Shown here: in pieces, positions 1 through 7,399 of the stretch
How the letters are laid out: each line of letters starts with the position of its first letter
Position numbering within the stretch: the first letter of the stretch is position 1
Assembly: GCA_964505725.1 (NCBI GenBank)
Contig: CAZDJK010000053.1
Coordinates: 1 to 29,334, forward strand
Direction: 5' to 3'
DNA length: 29,334 nucleotides
From: CAVRJC01 sp964505725
Lineage (GTDB): Bacteria; Actinomycetota; Acidimicrobiia; IMCC26256; DASPTH01
Made by a program: the position numbers and the translations under genes
Notes under the pieces: model-generated
The model's database searches: none
What the model saw: the letters and a program-made list of their open reading frames with translations, nothing else
What the model was told of the DNA's origin: nothing

Positions 1-90
1 CCTTGGCCGCGGGCACCTTGGCCGCGGGCACCTTGGCCGCGGGCACCTTGGCCGCGGGCACCTTGGCCGCGGGCACCTTGGCCGCGGGCA
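1..90. repeat. 15-bp perfect tandem repeat, six copies, coding for PAAKV
   Basis: The unit CCTTGGCCGCGGGCA occurs six times head to tail without a mismatch and reaches the window edge, so the true copy number is unknown. On the minus strand each unit encodes Pro-Ala-Ala-Lys-Val in frame with the partial gene. Perfect identity at the third codon position suggests recent slippage expansion rather than old selected repeats. Confidence 0.95.
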
Positions 91-247
91 TCTTCGGCGA
101 CGCCGCGCTCGCGGCTCCCGCCTTCTTCGCCCCGGCCGCCCGCGAGGGTCCCTTGGTGGCCGCGTTCCCGGCCGCGCCCGCGGGGGGGCGCGCCGGCGGC
201 GGCGCGCTCGTCCTCGCAGGCTTCTTGGCGGGTCCGGCCTTGGCCAT
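1..247 (-). CDS. Lys/Ala/Pro-rich protein, N-terminal part only (possible TraR/DksA-type regulator)
   Basis: This is a partial gene: the ATG is at 247 and the reading frame leaves the window at base 1, so only about 82 residues are visible. They begin MAKAGPAKKPARTSAPPPAR and are almost entirely Ala, Pro, Lys and Gly. At the window edge they pass into six or more exact PAAKV pentapeptides. The composition resembles the basic disordered tails of histone H1-like proteins. A purine-rich AGGGGAG sits 3 bases before the ATG. No folded domain can be seen. In Streptomyces a DnaK-suppressor/TraR-type zinc finger gene lies beyond ileS in the same direction, and several actinobacterial members have Lys/Ala-rich N-terminal extensions. 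I therefore suggest that identity by synteny only. A nucleoid-associated protein is the main alternative. Confidence 0.6.
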   Translation of the reverse strand, partial: MAKAGPAKKPARTSAPPPARPPAGAAGNAATKGPSRAAGAKKAGAASAASPKMPAAKVPAAKVPAAKVPAAKVPAAKVPAAK

Positions 248-352
248 TGCTCCCCTCGGCACGTCGATCAGGCGGTGGAGAGCGCCCGATGGTAGTAGGC
301 GCCCCGCGCGGGTCCGAGGGACCTGGTGGAGGCGGCGGTCGGGACGCGCCGA

Positions 353-688
353 TCAGCGCCGGCGACGTCGTCCGTCGTCTTGGCGCTCGGCGGAGACCTC
401 GATCCCCTGCTCGAGCCGCTCGGCGTCGACGCCGGCGAGGCGGAACCGCTTCACGCGCGAGCGCTCGCCCGAGACGAGTGTCACCGCTCCACGGTCGATG
501 CCCGCGACCTCGGCGAGCAGCGCGGCGACCGCGTCGTTCGCGCGGCCGCCGGCCGGGGGTGCGGCGACCCGGAGCCGGAGCGCGTCACCGTGGCGCCCGA
601 CTACCGCGGTGCGCCCCGCTCTGGGCTGCACGTGGACGCGCAGGACCACCGAGTCGTCCGCAACCTCGTAGCAGCCGGACCAGTCCAT
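353..688 (-). CDS. DUF167 (YggU-like) family protein
   Basis: This encodes 111 residues, ATG at 688 and TGA at 353. The sequence begins MDWSGCYEVADDSVVLRVHV, followed by QPRAGRT, a stretch rich in RLRVAAPPAGGRANDA, and GERSRVKRFRLAG. These match the DUF167/YggU fold: a beta strand, a P-x-A-x-x motif, the PP-x-x-G-x-AN motif, and a G-x-x-S-x-x-K element. The biochemical role of the family is not settled. AAGGA lies about 7 bases before the start codon. In many bacteria this gene follows yggT. Here it sits on the other side of ileS and is transcribed away from it, so it appears displaced relative to yggT (5.0-5.2 kb). The last residues are Arg-rich and probably disordered. Confidence 0.85.
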   Translation of the reverse strand: MDWSGCYEVADDSVVLRVHVQPRAGRTAVVGRHGDALRLRVAAPPAGGRANDAVAALLAEVAGIDRGAVTLVSGERSRVKRFRLAGVDAERLEQGIEVSAERQDDGRRRRR

Positions 689-765
689 GTACGTTCCTTC
701 GCGCGGTCCCCGCGTGCGTGCGATTCCTTGCCGGGACCCGCGGGAGCCGACCGTAAAGTACTCAA
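689..765. promoter_or_regulatory. Divergent promoter region of ileS and the DUF167 gene; ileS probably leaderless
   Basis: The 77 bp between two divergent starts hold a TAAAGT hexamer at 754-759 on the plus strand, fitting the actinobacterial -10 form TANNNT. Six bases later comes the ileS ATG at 766, which would place the transcription start at or next to the ATG. No Shine-Dalgarno sequence precedes ATG. On the minus strand the same patch reads TACTTT (760-755), a candidate -10 for the DUF167 gene with a leader of about 60 nt. I see no good -35 for either. The region is far too short for a T-box leader. Confidence 0.45.
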
Positions 766-3700
766 ATGCCGTTCGATCCGGTGCCCGCGTTCGCTCCACA
801 GGAGCTCGAGCACCGCGTCCTGGCCCGCTGGCACGACGACGACGTGTTCGCGCGCAGCCTCGAGGGCCGCGTCGGCGCGGCCGAATGGGTGTTCTACGAG
901 GGGCCGCCGACGGCCAACGGCCGTCCAGGGATCCACCACGTGTGGGCACGCACGTTCAAGGACCTGTACCCGCGGTACCAGACCATGCGCGGCCGCCACG
1001 TCGCCCGCAAGGCGGGATGGGACTGCCACGGCCTCCCGGTCGAGATCGAGGTCGAGAAGGAGCTCGGCATCACCAACAAACACGAGATCGAGGAGCTCGG
1101 CATCGCCGTGTTCAACCAGCGCTGCCGCGAGTCGGTCTACCGCTACGTCGAGGACTGGTCGGCACTCACCGGCCGGATGGGCATGTGGCTCGACATGCGC
1201 GACGCCTACTGGACCCTCACCAACGAGTACATCGAGAGCGTCTGGTGGCACGTCAAGCAGATGTGGGACGCGGGCGACATCTACGAGGGCCACAAGGTCG
1301 TCCCCTACTGCGGGCGGTGCGGCACCGCGCTCTCGAGCCACGAGCTCGGGCAGCCGGGTGCATACCGGGACATCACCGACCCGTCGGTGTACGTCCGGTT
1401 CCCGGTGGTCGACCGCGACTTCGACCTGCTCGTGTGGACGACCACTCCGTGGACGCTCGTGTCGAACGTCGCCGCCGCGGTCGGGCCGGGCATCGAGTAC
1501 GTGCAGGTGCGCGCGCCCGAGGGCGGACGGGATCTCGTGCTGGCGGCGGCACGCGTCGCCGAGGTGCTCGGTGACGGGGTCGAGGTCGTCGGCACGATCG
1601 CGGTCGACGACCTGGTCGGCCTGCACTACGAGCGGCCGTTCACCTACCTCCCGCTCGACCCGTCAGCGGCGCGGGTCGTCGTCGACGAGTTCGTGACCAT
1701 CGAGGACGGGTCGGGGATCGTGCACCTCGCACCCGCGTTCGGCGAGATCGACCGTGAGGTCGGCGAGCGCGAGGTGCTCCCGATGCTCAACCCGGTGGGG
1801 CCGGCCGCGACGTTCGTCGACACTCCCCAGCGTGGCGTGTTCGTGAAGGCGGCCGACCCCGCGCTGATCGCCGAGCTCGAGGCGTCGGGACGGCTCGTGC
1901 GGGTCGTGCCGTACACGCACTCGTACCCGCACTGCTGGCGCTGCGGCACGCCGCTCGTCTACTGGGCGAAGCCGGAGTGGTTCGCCCGCACCACCGCGCA
2001 CAAGGCCGAGCTGCTGCGCGAGAACGAGGGGATCGGCTGGCACCCCGACTACATCAAGCACGGGCGCTTCGGCGACTGGCTGCAGAACAACGTCGACTGG
2101 GCGCTGTCGCGCGACCGGTTCTGGGGGACGCCGATCCCGGTGTGGCGCTGCCGCGACTGCGGCACCGACACGTGCGTCGGCTCGGTCGCGGAGCTCTCGG
2201 CGCTCGCCGGGCGCGACCTCGGCGACCTCGACCTGCACCGCCCCGCGGTCGACGACGTGGTCATCGACTGCCCGCACTGCGAGGGTGGGCGGGCGATGCG
2301 CGACGAGGCGATCCTCGATGTGTGGTTCGACTCGGGGGCCATGCCCGCGGCGCAGCTCCACTACCCGTTCGAGGGCGACGAGACGTTCGCGCGCCGCTTC
2401 CCCGCCGACTTCATCTGCGAGGCGATCGACCAGACCCGGGGATGGTTCTACTCGTTGCTCGCGGTGAACACGCTGACGTTCGGCCGGTCCCCGTACCGGA
2501 ACGTGCTCTGCCTGGAGCTGCTCGTCGACCAGGACGGGCAGAAGATGTCGAAGTCACGCGGGAACGTGATCGACCCGTGGTCGATCCTCGGCACCCAGGG
2601 TGCCGACGCGCTGCGTTGGAACTTCCTCTCGTCGTCGTCGCCGTGGACGCCGAAGCGGGTGTCGGTCGAGGGGATCACCGAGACGACGCGCCGCTTCCTG
2701 CTCACCCTGTGGAACACGTACTCGTTCTTCGTGACGTACGCGAACCTCGATCGGTGGGAACCCACGCCGGACGCGGCCCCGGTGTCGCACGTGCTCGACC
2801 GGTGGGTCCGCTCGCGGCTGCACTCGACGGTCGAGCAGGTCACCGACGCACTCGACGGCTTCGACGCGCTGCGGGCTGCGCAGAGCCTCGAGGCGTTCGC
2901 CGACGACCTGTCGAACTGGTACGTGCGCCGCGGTCGTGCCCGGTTCTGGAACGCGGGCGGTGCGCCCGACGCCGCCGCGCACGCGACGTTGTACGAGTGC
3001 CTGCGCACCACTGCGCTACTCCTGGCCCCGTTCTGCCCCTTCGTCGCCGACGACCTGTTCGTGAACCTCGATCGCGGGGGCGAGTCGGTGCACCTCGCGG
3101 ACTGGCCCGTGGCCGATCGGTCGGCTGTCGACCGCGCGCTCGAAGAGGAGGTCGAGCGCGCCCGCGCGGTGGTCTCGCTCGGCCTCGCCGCCCGCAGCGA
3201 GGCGAAGCTCAGGGTGCGCCAGCCACTGCGGCGCGCCATCGTCGTGGTGCCCGGCGGCGAGCCCTTCTCGGACGACGTCTCCCGCGAGATCGCGGACGCG
3301 CTCAACGTCAAGGAGCTCGACCCGGTCACCGACCTCGAAGGGCTGCTCGACTACTCGGTGGTCCCGAACTTCCGCTCGCTCGGCCCCAAGGCGGGGGCGC
3401 GGGTGCCGGCGGCGAAGGACGCGATCGCCCGCGCCGACGCGCGGGCGATCCGGACCGCGCTCGACGCGACCGGCAGGTACGAGCTCGCGCTCGGCGACGG
3501 CACGACGATCACGCTGGCCCCCGACGACGTGGACGTTCGCGCCGCGTCACACCAGGAGCTCGCGCTGGCGCGCGACGGCGGGTACGCGGTCGCGCTGGAC
3601 ACGTCGGTCGACGACGAGCTGCGCGCCGAGGGGATCGGGCGGGAGATCGTGCGGATCGTCAACGACCTCCGCAAGTCGTCGGGCTTCGAGATCTCCGACC

Positions 3701-3885
3701 GCGTACGGCTGTGGATCGGCGCGTCGGGCGTGGTCGGTGCCGCCGCGCACGCGCACCGCGACTGGATCGCCCGCGAGGTGCTCGCGGTCGAGCTCGAGGT
3801 CGACGGCACCGTCGACGCCGGGGCACCGGTCGTCGAGATCGACCGCTCCCCGGTGAGCTTCCGCCTCGAGCGCGCCGGCTCGTAA
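766..3885 (+). CDS. ileS: Isoleucyl-tRNA synthetase, GXHH-motif type
   Basis: This class I synthetase charges tRNA-Ile in the cytoplasm. It has 1039 residues, normal for the long actinobacterial form. The N-terminal Rossmann domain carries the signature at residues 55-58, but it reads G-I-H-H instead of H-x-G-H. A GWDCHGLPVE block follows. A CP1 editing domain lies at about 190-400, with Cys pairs at 182/185 and 390/393, and a further zinc-knuckle-like set C462/C465/C502/C505. DVWFDSG is at 518-524 and KMSKS at 593-597. After about 640 come the anticodon-binding helical domain and the C-terminal region. The ATG at 766 is chosen because it directly follows a -10-like TAAAGT and the protein begins as expected. 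The gene is convergent with divIVA and divergent from the DUF167 gene. The swapped signature has been linked to mupirocin hyper-resistance in other IleRS2 enzymes. Confidence 0.97.
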   Translation: MPFDPVPAFAPQELEHRVLARWHDDDVFARSLEGRVGAAEWVFYEGPPTANGRPGIHHVWARTFKDLYPRYQTMRGRHVARKAGWDCHGLPVEIEVEKELGITNKHEIEELGIAVFNQRCRESVYRYVEDWSALTGRMGMWLDMRDAYWTLTNEYIESVWWHVKQMWDAGDIYEGHKVVPYCGRCGTALSSHELGQPGAYRDITDPSVYVRFPVVDRDFDLLVWTTTPWTLVSNVAAAVGPGIEYVQVRAPEGGRDLVLAAARVAEVLGDGVEVVGTIAVDDLVGLHYERPFTYLPLDPSAARVVVDEFVTIEDGSGIVHLAPAFGEIDREVGEREVLPMLNPVGPAATFVDTPQRGVFVKAADPALIAELEASGRLVRVVPYTHSYPHCWRCGTPLVYWAKPEWFARTTAHKAELLRENEGIGWHPDYIKHGRFGDWLQNNVDWALSRDRFWGTPIPVWRCRDCGTDTCVGSVAELSALAGRDLGDLDLHRPAVDDVVIDCPHCEGGRAMRDEAILDVWFDSGAMPAAQLHYPFEGDETFARRFPADFICEAIDQTRGWFYSLLAVNTLTFGRSPYRNVLCLELLVDQDGQKMSKSRGNVIDPWSILGTQGADALRWNFLSSSSPWTPKRVSVEGITETTRRFLLTLWNTYSFFVTYANLDRWEPTPDAAPVSHVLDRWVRSRLHSTVEQVTDALDGFDALRAAQSLEAFADDLSNWYVRRGRARFWNAGGAPDAAAHATLYECLRTTALLLAPFCPFVADDLFVNLDRGGESVHLADWPVADRSAVDRALEEEVERARAVVSLGLAARSEAKLRVRQPLRRAIVVVPGGEPFSDDVSREIADALNVKELDPVTDLEGLLDYSVVPNFRSLGPKAGARVPAAKDAIARADARAIRTALDATGRYELALGDGTTITLAPDDVDVRAASHQELALARDGGYAVALDTSVDDELRAEGIGREIVRIVNDLRKSSGFEISDRVRLWIGASGVVGAAAHAHRDWIAREVLAVELEVDGTVDAGAPVVEIDRSPVSFRLERAGS

Positions 3886-3901
3886 GGCGCAAGCGCGCCG
3901 G

Positions 3902-3936
3902 GCCGCTTCCGGTGGCCTACCGCCGCCGGAAGCGGC
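3902..3936. terminator. Bidirectional hairpin between convergent ileS and divIVA
   Basis: An 11-bp perfect inverted repeat, GCCGCTTCCGG at 3902-3912 and CCGGAAGCGGC at 3926-3936, can be extended inward by a wobble and two GC pairs to a 14-bp stem with a 7-base loop. It begins 17 bases after the ileS stop and overlaps the last codons of divIVA. No U-tract follows on either side, as is common for GC-rich actinobacterial terminators. Confidence 0.65.
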
Positions 3937-4909
3937 GGCGCTCGTTCGTCTCGAGCTCGGCGTCGAAGAACGGGCTGCGCTCGCTGTCGACCGGGCCGAG
4001 TGGGGTCTCGTCGTGCACCGCGTCCCGGAGCGAGGCGAAGAACGCGTCGTCGTCGAGCGCGTCGCTGTCGATCGCCTGCGCCTCCATCGGCTCCTCGGAT
4101 GCGAACGGCCGGGGCTCGTCGACATCGGCGGGCGCCTCGTACGCCTCGGGCTCCTCGGCCGCCGCGACCCGCGGCGGCCACTCCGCCTCCGGCGAGTCCG
4201 GCACCGACGACGTGAGCGCGGTGGGCAGGTCGGTGCGCGCCGGCGGCGTCCAACCACCGCCGTTCCCGGCGTGCGCGGGTGCGCCCGCGGGCTCCGAGCT
4301 CACGTCGGCGGGCTCGGGGAACACCGCGGTGGGCAGGTCGAGACCGGTACCGAGGCGCGGCCCGTCGGGGATCTCGTGGAGCTCGGGGCGCGTGCCGGAC
4401 TCGATCCGCGTCGAACCGAGCGCGGCGAGATCGGCCTCGATGGCGGCACGCACGCGGTCTCGGTAGCCGTCGACGTACTCGTCGAGCGCGTCGGCATCGG
4501 AGACGAGCTGGTCGCGCTTGCCGGTGAGTTCGTTGATCTCGGACTCGAGGCGGCGGCGCTCGCCGTCGGCGATGCGGCGAGCGTTCGACTCGGCGTCGCC
4601 CACGATCGCCTGCGCCCTGGCCTCCGCGTCGCCCACGATCTGGTGGGCGCGCGTCTCGGCGTCGCGGACGGCGTCGTCGGCGGCGCGCTGGGCGAGCAGC
4701 AGCGTGCGCTGGATGGTCTCCGCGTCCTCGCGGCTGGCCTGGGGCCCGCGGGGGTCAGCGGGGCGCGATCCCGCCTCGTCGACCTGCTGCTGCAGCTTCT
4801 CGATCGTTCCGGCAGCGCGTTCGAGGAGGTCGTCGACCTCGTCGCGGTGGTAGCCGCGGAACGCTTCTTTGATCTCGCTGCCGCGGAGTTCCTGCGGTGT
4901 GACGTCCAT
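3917..4909 (-). CDS. divIVA: DivIVA/Wag31-type polar and septal coiled-coil protein
   Basis: This encodes 330 residues. The N-terminus has the DivIVA lipid-binding pattern: MDVTPQELRGSEIKEAFRGY followed by HRDEVDDLLERAAGTIEKL, ending near residue 50. A long coiled coil follows at about 75-175, including three near-repeats of the form IVGDAExxA/R. After about 180 the chain is acidic, Pro/Glu-rich and probably disordered, with an Arg-rich end (NERRRFRRR). DivIVA proteins bind negatively curved membrane at poles and septa and recruit wall synthesis in actinobacteria. TGAGGA precedes the ATG at 4909. The gene is last in the minus-strand cluster, 89 bp after yggT, so it may have its own promoter. 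The N-terminal domain and synteny make the assignment firm; the tail is not diagnostic. Confidence 0.93.
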   Translation of the reverse strand: MDVTPQELRGSEIKEAFRGYHRDEVDDLLERAAGTIEKLQQQVDEAGSRPADPRGPQASREDAETIQRTLLLAQRAADDAVRDAETRAHQIVGDAEARAQAIVGDAESNARRIADGERRRLESEINELTGKRDQLVSDADALDEYVDGYRDRVRAAIEADLAALGSTRIESGTRPELHEIPDGPRLGTGLDLPTAVFPEPADVSSEPAGAPAHAGNGGGWTPPARTDLPTALTSSVPDSPEAEWPPRVAAAEEPEAYEAPADVDEPRPFASEEPMEAQAIDSDALDDDAFFASLRDAVHDETPLGPVDSERSPFFDAELETNERRRFRRR

Positions 4910-4975
4910 AGGTCCTCACAATCGGGTTGCCAACGGCTGCCCGCCTTTGTGCGTCATGGTAGCGACGACCTCCGC

Positions 4976-4995
4976 CGGGCTCGCGCATGAGCCCG
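4976..4995 (-). terminator. Hairpin between yggT and divIVA
   Basis: CGGGCTC (4976-4982) and GAGCCCG (4989-4995) form a 7-bp stem with a 6-base loop immediately after the yggT stop codon (4999). It has no U-tract. Downstream on the minus strand a TACCAT hexamer at 4961-4956 could be the -10 of a divIVA promoter, without a clear -35. The hairpin may partly separate divIVA from the ftsZ transcript. Confidence 0.35.
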
Positions 4996-4998
4996 CGC

Positions 4999-5247
4999 TC
5001 ATCCCGCGAGGACCACCGACCGCAGGATGAGGATGACGAAGAACACGACCATGAACGAGAGGTCGAACATGCCCGCGGGCGGGATGATCTTGCGCACTGG
5101 GCGCAAAACGGGCTCGGTGAGGTCGAACAGCAAGGAATTGATCGAAGCAAGGAAGGTCCCCGGGCGCACCGGGAACCAGGAGAAGATGGCCCGGCACGCG
5201 AGGATGATCAGGTAGACGCCCAGCAGCCAGCCGATGAAGCTTCGCAC
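4999..5247 (-). CDS. YggT family integral membrane protein
   Basis: This encodes 82 residues and starts at GTG 5247, only 2 bases after the sepF stop codon. It has two hydrophobic segments, about residues 4-24 and 62-80, separated by a loop containing the family pattern DLTEPVLRPVRKIIPP. This YggT repeat architecture is found next to sepF in many Gram-positives (ylmG of Bacillus and Streptococcus). Relatives have been tied to nucleoid distribution and division, but the molecular activity is unknown. The near-zero spacing to sepF argues for co-translation. Confidence 0.9.
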   Translation of the reverse strand: MRSFIGWLLGVYLIILACRAIFSWFPVRPGTFLASINSLLFDLTEPVLRPVRKIIPPAGMFDLSFMVVFFVILILRSVVLAG

Positions 5248-5249
5248 GG

Positions 5250-5816
5250 TCAGATCTGGAACAACCCGCGAGCCTGGAGACGCTCCTTCTCCTCCGCGGA
5301 GATCTCCACGTTGCTCGGGGTGATGAGGAACACGTTGTCGGCCACCCGGGCCATGGTCCCTCCCAGCGCATAGGCGAGCCCGCTCGAGAAGTCGATCAGC
5401 CGCCGACCCAGCTCCTTGGTCAGGCCCTGGAGATTCAGGATCACGGGCTGGCTCGCCTTCAGGCGATCGCCGACCTCCTGCACGTCGTTGAAGCTATCGG
5501 GCTCGACGACGTGCACGCGCGCGGCGGTGGCCGGGCCGATCGTGCGAACCACGGCTGGCCGCGGCACCGACACGCCGGACGGCTCGTCCCGGCCGCTCGG
5601 GCGCGGAGGGGGCTCGGGAGCGCTGTACTCGGGCGGGACGTCGCGTGCGTCCCGCGGCGCGGGCTCGCGTGCGCCGCGCTCGCGCACGTCGTCGGGCGCG
5701 TCGTCGAGGGCATGATCGGCGTAGTCGCCGTAGGGCTCGTACTCGCCCCCGTAGTCGAGCTCGTCGTCGTCCTGGAGCCCCAGGTAGACCATCGCCCGAC
5801 GCCACAACGAAGCCAT
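5250..5816 (-). CDS. sepF: SepF, FtsZ-membrane anchor
   Basis: This encodes 188 residues. The N-terminal helix MASLWRRAMVYLGLQ is amphipathic and fits the membrane-targeting helix of SepF. An acidic and Pro/Arg-rich linker runs to about residue 90. The C-terminal DUF552 domain (about 100-185) contains VHVVEPDSFNDVQEVGD, then PVILNLQ and YALGG, the region of the conserved Gly needed for dimer or polymer formation, and ends with VFLITPSNVEIS. SepF binds the FtsZ C-terminal peptide and substitutes for the absent FtsA. GAGGAGG lies about 9 bases before the ATG, an unusually strong ribosome site. The gene is 27 bp after yggS and 2 bp before yggT. Confidence 0.96.
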   Translation of the reverse strand: MASLWRRAMVYLGLQDDDELDYGGEYEPYGDYADHALDDAPDDVRERGAREPAPRDARDVPPEYSAPEPPPRPSGRDEPSGVSVPRPAVVRTIGPATAARVHVVEPDSFNDVQEVGDRLKASQPVILNLQGLTKELGRRLIDFSSGLAYALGGTMARVADNVFLITPSNVEISAEEKERLQARGLFQI

Positions 5817-5843
5817 GCGCGTCTGCCTCCTCGGTGCCCGAGC

Positions 5844-6632
5844 CTACCGTCGGCCGCCTGCGGAAGGCGGTAGCGGACGGCTCCCGAACAGGGCCCGGCC
5901 CACCCGCACCATGGTCGCCCCCTCCTCCACCGCGACCTCGAAGTCGTCGGTCATGCCCATGGAGAGCTCGGGCACGCCGACGCGCCCGGCGAGCTCGCGC
6001 AGCCGGGCGAACCAGGGCCGCGGGTCGTCGTCGCGGGGCGGCACCGTCATGAGGCCGGTGGGGACGAGCCCGAGCGCCCGCAGCCCGTCCACCAGCGACG
6101 CGGTGGCCGCGGGCGTGCAGCCTCCCTTGCCCGCCTCACCCGCGAGGTTCACCTCCACGAGCACGACGCCACCGGGCGCGCGGCGGGCGATCTCCTCGCC
6201 GAGCTCCACGCGGTCGACCGACTGCCAGCAGCTGACCCATGGCGCGACGCCGCGCACCTTGTTGCGCTGGAGCCGGCCGAGGAAGTGCCAACGCGCCCCG
6301 CTGCCGTCGAGCAGTGGGGCCTTGGCCACGAGCTCCTGCGCGCGGTTCTCGCCGACGTCGGCGATCCCAGCCTCCACCGCCTCGCGGATCCGCTCGGGCT
6401 CGACGGTCTTGGTCGCGGCGACGATCCTGACCGACGCCGGTTCCCTGCCCGCGCGCACCGCCGCGGCGGCCACCCGCTCGCGCACCTCCGCGACCGACGC
6501 CGCGATCGTGCCCCCCATCCGCCCCGGCTCGCCACGCCCGCTCATCCTTCCCGCTCTCGGCGGCTCCGCCGCCGGGCCGCTCGGGCCCGGCTCGCTGCTC
6601 GCCGGGACACCCGGCTCGCCACGCCCGCTCAT
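5844..6632 (-). CDS. yggS: YggS/PLPBP pyridoxal-phosphate homeostasis protein with extended N-terminus
   Basis: This is an alanine-racemase-like TIM barrel that binds PLP and buffers its level. The block RIVAATKTV holds the PLP lysine, K75 from the 6632 start. VGENRAQELV, WHFLGRLQRNKV, SVDR and LSMGMTDDFEVAVEEGATMVRVGRALFG are further family landmarks. Three starts are possible: ATG 6632 (ATGA overlap with the pgeF stop), ATG 6545 and ATG 6518. From 6518 the lysine would be residue 37, close to K36 of E. coli YggS, so the first 38 codons look like an addition. That addition is GC-rich and palindromic, and a 23-bp direct repeat doubles MSGRGEPG at its two ends. I give the coupled start, but 6518 is the better fit to the family. 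Confidence 0.92.
   Translation of the reverse strand: MSGRGEPGVPASSEPGPSGPAAEPPRAGRMSGRGEPGRMGGTIAASVAEVRERVAAAAVRAGREPASVRIVAATKTVEPERIREAVEAGIADVGENRAQELVAKAPLLDGSGARWHFLGRLQRNKVRGVAPWVSCWQSVDRVELGEEIARRAPGGVVLVEVNLAGEAGKGGCTPAATASLVDGLRALGLVPTGLMTVPPRDDDPRPWFARLRELAGRVGVPELSMGMTDDFEVAVEEGATMVRVGRALFGSRPLPPSAGGRR
6523..6632. repeat. Palindromic in-frame insertion bounded by 23-bp direct repeats at the yggS start
   Basis: The 23 bases at 6523-6545 recur exactly at 6610-6632. On the minus strand each copy starts ATGAGCGGGCGTGGCGAGCC. The 64 bases between them contain inverted repeats such as CGGCGG-CT-CCGCCG and several copies of GCGAGCCGGG. The period is 87 bp, which is 29 codons, so the reading frame is preserved. 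This resembles a small palindromic repeat or a local duplication at the pgeF/yggS junction. Confidence 0.75.
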
Positions 6633-7366
6633 GGATCGCGCACGACGAGCGTGGCCTGGCGGCCGGTGGGGCTGTCACGCCGGTGGGAGAAGTAGTCCGG
6701 CGACGCGGCGGTGCAGATCCCCACGTCGGTCACGTCGTCGACACCGGCCGCCGCGAGCGAGACGCGCACCGCCGCCGGGATGTCGAGTGCGGGCGCGCCG
6801 CCGGCGGTCCGCCCGGCGACGGTCGGCCCCAGACGCGCGACCAGGCGCGCGAGGAGGTCCTCCCCGAACTCGTACCGCGTCGGGTGCACACACGGGCCGA
6901 GGACCGCCCGAACCGCCGCGCCGTCGGACCGTGCCCGCACCGCGGCGACAGACGCACCGATGACGCCCTGCTCGAGGCCGGACCAGCCCGCGTGCGCCAC
7001 CGCCACGACACCGCCCGCCACGAGCACCACGGGCGCGCAGTCGGCGGTGAGCACGACGAGCGGCAGCCCGCTCACGGTCGTCACCGCGGCGTCGGCGGTG
7101 GGCGGCGACGCGCCGGTCCCGGCCGCGACGGCGGCGACCGCGGTGCCGTGGACCTGCCGCAGCCACACCCACTGCTCCGGGTCGCGCGGCACCCCGGAGA
7201 GCGACGCGGCGAGCCGCCGGCGGTTCTCGTGGACCGCGCCGGCGGCGTCGCCGACGTGGTCCGCGAGGTTGGCCGACGCGTACTGCCCGCGCGACGCGCC
7301 ACCCGGCGGCGGACCGTGGCGGTCGGTGAACACGACGCGCGCGTCGCCGACCTGCTCGAGGATCAC
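6629..7366 (-). CDS. pgeF: PgeF/YfiH multicopper-type purine nucleoside phosphorylase, peptidoglycan editing factor
   Basis: This encodes 245 residues from GTG 7366. The catalytic zinc residues of the YfiH/LACC1 family are visible: H73 in LRQVHG, C110 in TADCAPVV and H125 in AHAGWSG, closely matching H71, C107 and H124 of E. coli YfiH. The GPCVHP motif and the C-terminal YFSHRRDSPTGRQATLV block are also present. Family members phosphorolyse or deaminate purine nucleosides; loss in E. coli lets the wrong amino acid into the wall peptide, hence the name. The gene lies 33 bp after ftsZ and overlaps yggS by ATGA. No Shine-Dalgarno precedes the GTG, so translation may depend on read-through from ftsZ. 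Confidence 0.94.
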   Translation of the reverse strand: MILEQVGDARVVFTDRHGPPPGGASRGQYASANLADHVGDAAGAVHENRRRLAASLSGVPRDPEQWVWLRQVHGTAVAAVAAGTGASPPTADAAVTTVSGLPLVVLTADCAPVVLVAGGVVAVAHAGWSGLEQGVIGASVAAVRARSDGAAVRAVLGPCVHPTRYEFGEDLLARLVARLGPTVAGRTAGGAPALDIPAAVRVSLAAAGVDDVTDVGICTAASPDYFSHRRDSPTGRQATLVVRDP

Positions 7367-7399
7367 GGCGAACCGGCGTGGCGCGGGACGCGCCAGGGC

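Noticed and set aside
689..765. T-box riboswitch upstream of ileS
   Set aside because: Only 77 bp separate the divergent starts, with no T-box consensus, specifier stem or antiterminator. A probable -10 lies against the ATG.
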